This document shows, piece by piece, positions 59,601-64,000 of a stretch of DNA of 64,000 nt (position 1 is its first letter; the number at the start of each line of letters is the position of its first letter). Below the pieces are notes generated by a model. That model did no database searches and was not told the DNA's origin. It saw only the letters and a list, made by a program, of their open reading frames with translations. Source of the stretch: Larus michahellis (Eukaryota; Chordata; Aves; Charadriiformes; Laridae); the NCBI RefSeq assembly GCF_964199755.1, contig NC_133899.1, positions 85,864,871-85,928,870 on the forward strand, written 5' to 3'. The position numbers and the translations under genes were made by a program.

Positions 59601-60717
59601 CTTTATTCAACTCTCCATAGACTTGTCTCTCATCTCTGAGACAAACGGGGTGTCCTCTCCTCCAGCTGTTTCCGGCCCCATTCACCCAGCTCAGACACCA
59701 ACCGCAGAGGACACCTTCCCAAAGTTTCAACCAACCTACTAATAGCTGATGTTTAGAGAGTGTACTCTAATCAACCATACTCTTTTTTGGTATCTTCCCC
59801 CATTCTTGGTTACCACATCCTTGCTTCCCATTCTCCTCCCTCTCCAGCCTTCCCTTCAGAGGAGCTGCCTCAATGGAGCTGGGGGTTTGGTTTGGAGAGA
59901 GGTGAAATACGATATACGTTTCTGATCTCCTCCTCTTTTCCCATTCAGCCTTATTTCTGAGTTAATCTCAGTTGCAACCGTGTACGAGCTCCATCATGAA
60001 AACAGACAAGCCCGTTTTCTACTCGACCTGTCTCCTCCTCAAACCGAACTACTGTTCATCTCTCCCTTGGTGCATCCAGTTGTAAGTTCCGACTCCAAAT
60101 GTTAGAGACTCCCACCACGTCCTGCAGTATCACTTCTCAAAATCTGTGCAAATTATCTTTGTGTCATTCATACCTGCCACCTCAGCACTACTTTCAGCTG
60201 TATTACTGCACTTAGGATAGATTTAAATCTTTCTGGCTGCATATGCAGAATGTTTTTAAGAAGCAACAGTTCCATAAAAATAGCTTTTCGCTGAGCACTC
60301 ATCTGGATTTTTGAACACAGTAATAATTTTCACTAACACGTAACTATAAAAACAATAAAGGATATTTTCCTGAGTCTGACAGAGGCAGAGGGAAAGGAAG
60401 AAGGTTAGAGATGTATGTCCAATCTAGTTTTCCTTTTTTATACCTCTACTGAAGGTATTTTGCTAACTTCTTTCCATCACTGAAGACTGTCTGGAATTTA
60501 TATCACTTTACAGCATATGATGCTTTGTAGCTGCTGTGAAAGATAAAAAATAAACTGTTTGATAATGGAAATATATTAGTTCATCTGTTAACTATAAAAA
60601 AATAGCTTGCATGTACATGTGATACTGCTCGCTTCCCTGATGTTTACCTCATGTCACATTGTCATAGTGTTTCTTGAGGATTTTAGCTCTTGGTGTAAGA
60701 ATTAATTTATTTTTTTT

Positions 60718-60744
60718 GGGGGGGGAGGGGGTGGAGGTGAGGGG
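60718..60744 (+). repeat. G-rich tract with G-quadruplex potential
   Basis: G8, A, G5, TGGAGGTGA, G4 on the + strand, within the DNAJC24 upstream intron. The composition allows a four-stranded fold; nothing shows that it forms. Confidence 0.6.
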
Positions 60745-63700
60745 TGTTGTTTGTTTTAGTTTTTACAATCACTAAGAAAAATTTGAAAAAGCACAAACCT
60801 TGAAGTCCAAAGCTGAAATGAAAAACACGCTTTAAATGGACTTTGTGAAATTTTTCGTGCTGCAGGGAAGCAGAAAAGCAGGCTAATACAAACTTAACCT
60901 CACGCCCTTTTCAATCACAGCATCATTGTTTTACCTTTCTAAAACAACTGGATTGAACTGTCTTATTTTTAATATACATCAGATTGTACTTTCCAGCAGT
61001 TTGCGTACAGTGAAGAACGGCATCACCTGGCAAACATACCCTGAAACACAGGTACAGGTTCAGTTCATAGTTACGGAAGTATCCAAAACTGTAGAACTTT
61101 TTCATGGAACATCTTAGTTTAAGTAAATTAATTGTATTTCATTATGTTAATCTATTGCCTTTGATATCTACTATAGAATAAAAAACAATCAAGTGAGCAA
61201 ACTTTCGTCTCAGAAAAAAGATGTTAATGTGGTTGCATTCACCAAATAATTAGAAATGTAGACTCTCCCAAAATTACTTGAGTTCCATCATATATTGCTA
61301 GCGCTCAAAGGACTTTGTCTACTACTTTCTTACTGATTCTTGCAGCTGATAGGAGCACTTCTTTATGTCATTAGCCAACATCCTCAAAATAATAGTTGCA
61401 AACTTTTGCTTTTACATTACAATCACCATTAACAAGTTCAACCAAGTCAAGTAAAACAATCCCCAAAATTAAACGCCGTGACCGCTCTCTTTCTCTTAGG
61501 AAACTCTGATATTTTCATTTATACAGCATGCCACGTGTATGGTTTTCACCCACAGGGTTTATAGAAGAATTTGGAACACATTACAGCACATTCAACTGGT
61601 ACGTTTTTTATTCCCGCCTACTTTGTACTCCAGGAAGTTTGATCCCTTCTGCACTTTAAGAATCGCAAAATTAATCCCTGGACTTTAATCCCTGGCAGTT
61701 AAAAAAGATCATCTGGCAAATAACTGTAATGATATTACATCTCAATAACCCCACCAACAGACCTTAACAACTCTCATACCACCAGATGGGAAACTAAACT
61801 GGTTGAGCCTTGGTTGAGCAAATCAAGCAACGCAGAGATGACACACTACGGTCCCTACCCTCTAACACTCGTACAAGTTGCTTAACTTCATGCAATAAAT
61901 GCAGTAGGCTTGATTGATTTTAATCAAATTCAAATTAGCAAGCAGAAAACCTCCAGTTAAATCAATTTAATGTACATTTCTTACTGCTGCTCATGAATTT
62001 ATTTTTCAAAAGAAATTTACAGCACCCGGTGAGAATCAACATGACTTACTGGGAGGGGAAGGGTGACGGATACAGGCACTTTTTACACTAAATTTGTTAT
62101 CTCTTACTAAACTGTGGAATACACTAAACCGCTTAATATAGTCAAACTTTTACTCCTAACTACTTTCCCACACGACACGTTGAAAAGGCTGAATATTTAG
62201 AAAAGGTTAAAAAAAGTGCTATTCCTTCTCATTTATTACTTAATACTTTACCGTGGTCATTTTGCCTTGTGTATAAGGGGTATTCACCAAAGATGCACCA
62301 CATCCCCAATTCCATTCATCAAAACAGGAGGCTTTTTTCCTTACAAAACGTACCACTTCCAAATTCTTATTCAAGTTATGAAAAAGGGCTTTCATTTACT
62401 ACTGTGTATTTCACAGATAATTGTAAAGAACTTCTTCCCCCTAAAATTATACCACTTTTAAATAAGCCTGTTTAAAATGTAAACTTTCTATTTTTTTTTG
62501 ACAGGAAAATGAAGTAGATCAGCTGCTAAATTTTTTCCACAGTTGAAATAAGGACTAGTCTCCACTTTCTATGGCTTTCTTTCTTACTTTCCAATATGTC
62601 ATGCAAAATTGTTAAATATTTGGAGAAATCTTCAACAGCAAATAAAAAGGCAATAGAAAAAAGACGAACCAGATGTGGCTGCATTAAATCTTGACCTTCT
62701 CTCCCAAGACAATAATTTTACACAAATATTTTCAGCCTTTTTAATTTTTGTTATACACCTTGTAGGTTTTTTTTGTTGTAAGGGAAACCATTACCAAGGT
62801 TCTAGAACTAAATAGTGAAGACAGAGACAGAACAATGATGAAACCATTAGAGCTGAAACATTAAAAAGTTAGACTATTCTGCAATTATTATCACGAATCA
62901 TAAAGCAACCACCAACAGTTACAGCACAGTAAATTTCTAAACTATCAGATTTATTAAAGACTTTTAACTCTGCAATTACCTACAGTGCCATGCAATCACC
63001 TTGCTAAATTAATTTGACAAGTTTAGACAAGTCTTGAATTCCTGCTTTATTTCAATAGGGGATGTGTGCCTATATTTGAGAATAAGGCATACATTTCAAG
63101 CTAGAAATGTGCCCAATCGAATTGTAAAATTTTAACAGGGGATTACTTACACGCATTCAAGTACTTGTGCTTTTGTAGGAACTACATCTAATGACTAAAT
63201 CTAAGCTGTAAGTAAGAGTCATGATAGAATATTAACATCTAAAATTAACTTAGTATCTCTTAGCATCCTTCTCCCTTTCCCCATGTTAGGCATATAGCAG
63301 TAGCTATGACAGTTTTATAGCCCGACAGTATTTTTGCATGTAATGCAGCTAGAAATAAGATTTCCAGCCAAGTATGAATTTCTTTTTATTTATTTTTTTT
63401 TTTTCACAGTAAAAGTAACAGTAAGCCACAGTGTTCATGACCTGCACAACAACTACAATACTTCCTGGAATTTGTAAAAAGATCTTTAAAATAAGCAGAG
63501 GTAAAAGACGCTCGGTAATGGTCAGGGAAGAGCAACCCAAACTTTACAAATAGAGCACTGCTCCATATCTGGTGAAGATACCACTTTTGGTGAATGACGG
63601 AATTGAATTAAAATTGCAAACAGAAAAGGTAAAAGTCACAAAACTGGGATGCAAAGAGTCGGTTGGATTAACATCGCAAAAGTGAAAGTCGTCATGGATA

Positions 63701-64000
63701 GACATCGGATAGTATGAGATAACGGCAGCACACATCAATGATCCATTTCCCTGATAGGAGAGTGAGGTGAATGACAGCAAGCAGACAGAAGAGTTGGATA
63801 CTACGCTGCTCAGAAAAGAAAAAGAATGGGGCAGGGGGCACGGAACATTGGAAGCAGCTGGAAGGAGAGAAAAACCCAAGCCATTATTTTCAAATAATAT
63901 GGCCAGGCTCATAGCTAGGAATCCAACAGAATGAGACTTTGACTCCTTACTGGAATTGCACAGATTAATACTAAGCACCTTTAAAAACCACATTATCAGT

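Larger units (their letters stand above)
56592..64000 (-). other. DNAJC24 intron upstream of the J-domain exon (extends off the window)
   Basis: This is AT-rich sequence with a poly-A/T run at 56601-56620 and a G-rich tract at 60718-60744. I looked for the exon encoding the J-domain start (a DWYSILGA-like motif on the - strand) and did not find it. A 149-codon open frame at 63544-63993 (-) has no recognisable domain. Confidence 0.65.

Noticed and set aside
56592..64000. First J-domain exon of DNAJC24
   Set aside because: I searched the - strand for the DWYSILGA-like start and found nothing convincing, so no coordinates are given.
1..64000. tRNA, rRNA, microRNA hairpins, CRISPR arrays, endogenous retroviruses
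   Set aside because: None could be supported by reading. Short hairpins seen (for example TTAAGCA/TGCTTAA at 29248-29263) are too small and AT-rich to call.

Overview
The window is nuclear DNA from a vertebrate, most likely a bird. It has small exons separated by long AT-rich introns, consensus GT-AG splice sites, a CpG island, and many CR1 LINE fragments. The youngest CR1 copy ends in the (ATTCTATG)n tail typical of avian CR1. No prokaryotic signatures, tRNA, rRNA or CRISPR array were seen. The species cannot be fixed from the sequence alone.

Three genes recognised by protein similarity account for the coding content. They lie in the ELP4 - IMMP1L - DNAJC24 order known from the human PAX6/11p13 neighbourhood. 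(1) On the - strand at the left edge are the first two coding exons of ELP4 (Elongator subunit 4; 6417-6582 and 1046-1081); the rest lies left of the window. (2) On the + strand is a complete IMMP1L, the mitochondrial inner membrane peptidase subunit 1. It has five coding exons between 22945 and 43309 that sum exactly to 166 codons plus stop. (3) On the - strand at the right are the last three coding exons of DNAJC24/DPH4 (diphthamide biosynthesis J-protein; 56453-56591, 45513-45581, 44501-44625). Its first part lies to the right or was not found.

ELP4 and IMMP1L are head-to-head across a CpG island (about 6130-7080). The island carries two identical CCAATGGGAGA motifs 32 bp apart between the ELP4 start codon and a strong splice donor that probably ends IMMP1L exon 1. 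IMMP1L and DNAJC24 are tail-to-tail, with 1.2 kb between stop codons.

The rest is intron. It holds CR1 copies of several ages: a 1.3 kb copy with an uninterrupted reverse transcriptase frame in IMMP1L intron 4, a CR1 inserted inside another CR1 in a DNAJC24 intron, and a probable much older L3-like fragment. There are also microsatellites and a few inverted repeats carrying homeodomain-type TAAT cores.

The most unusual observation is a 132-bp exon-like segment (4750-4881, - strand) in ELP4 intron 1. It has a strong pyrimidine-rich acceptor, a perfect CAG|GTGAGT donor, an open frame and 1-1 phase, so its inclusion would add 44 residues to ELP4 without breaking the frame. All gene names rest on recalled protein similarity; no search was run.
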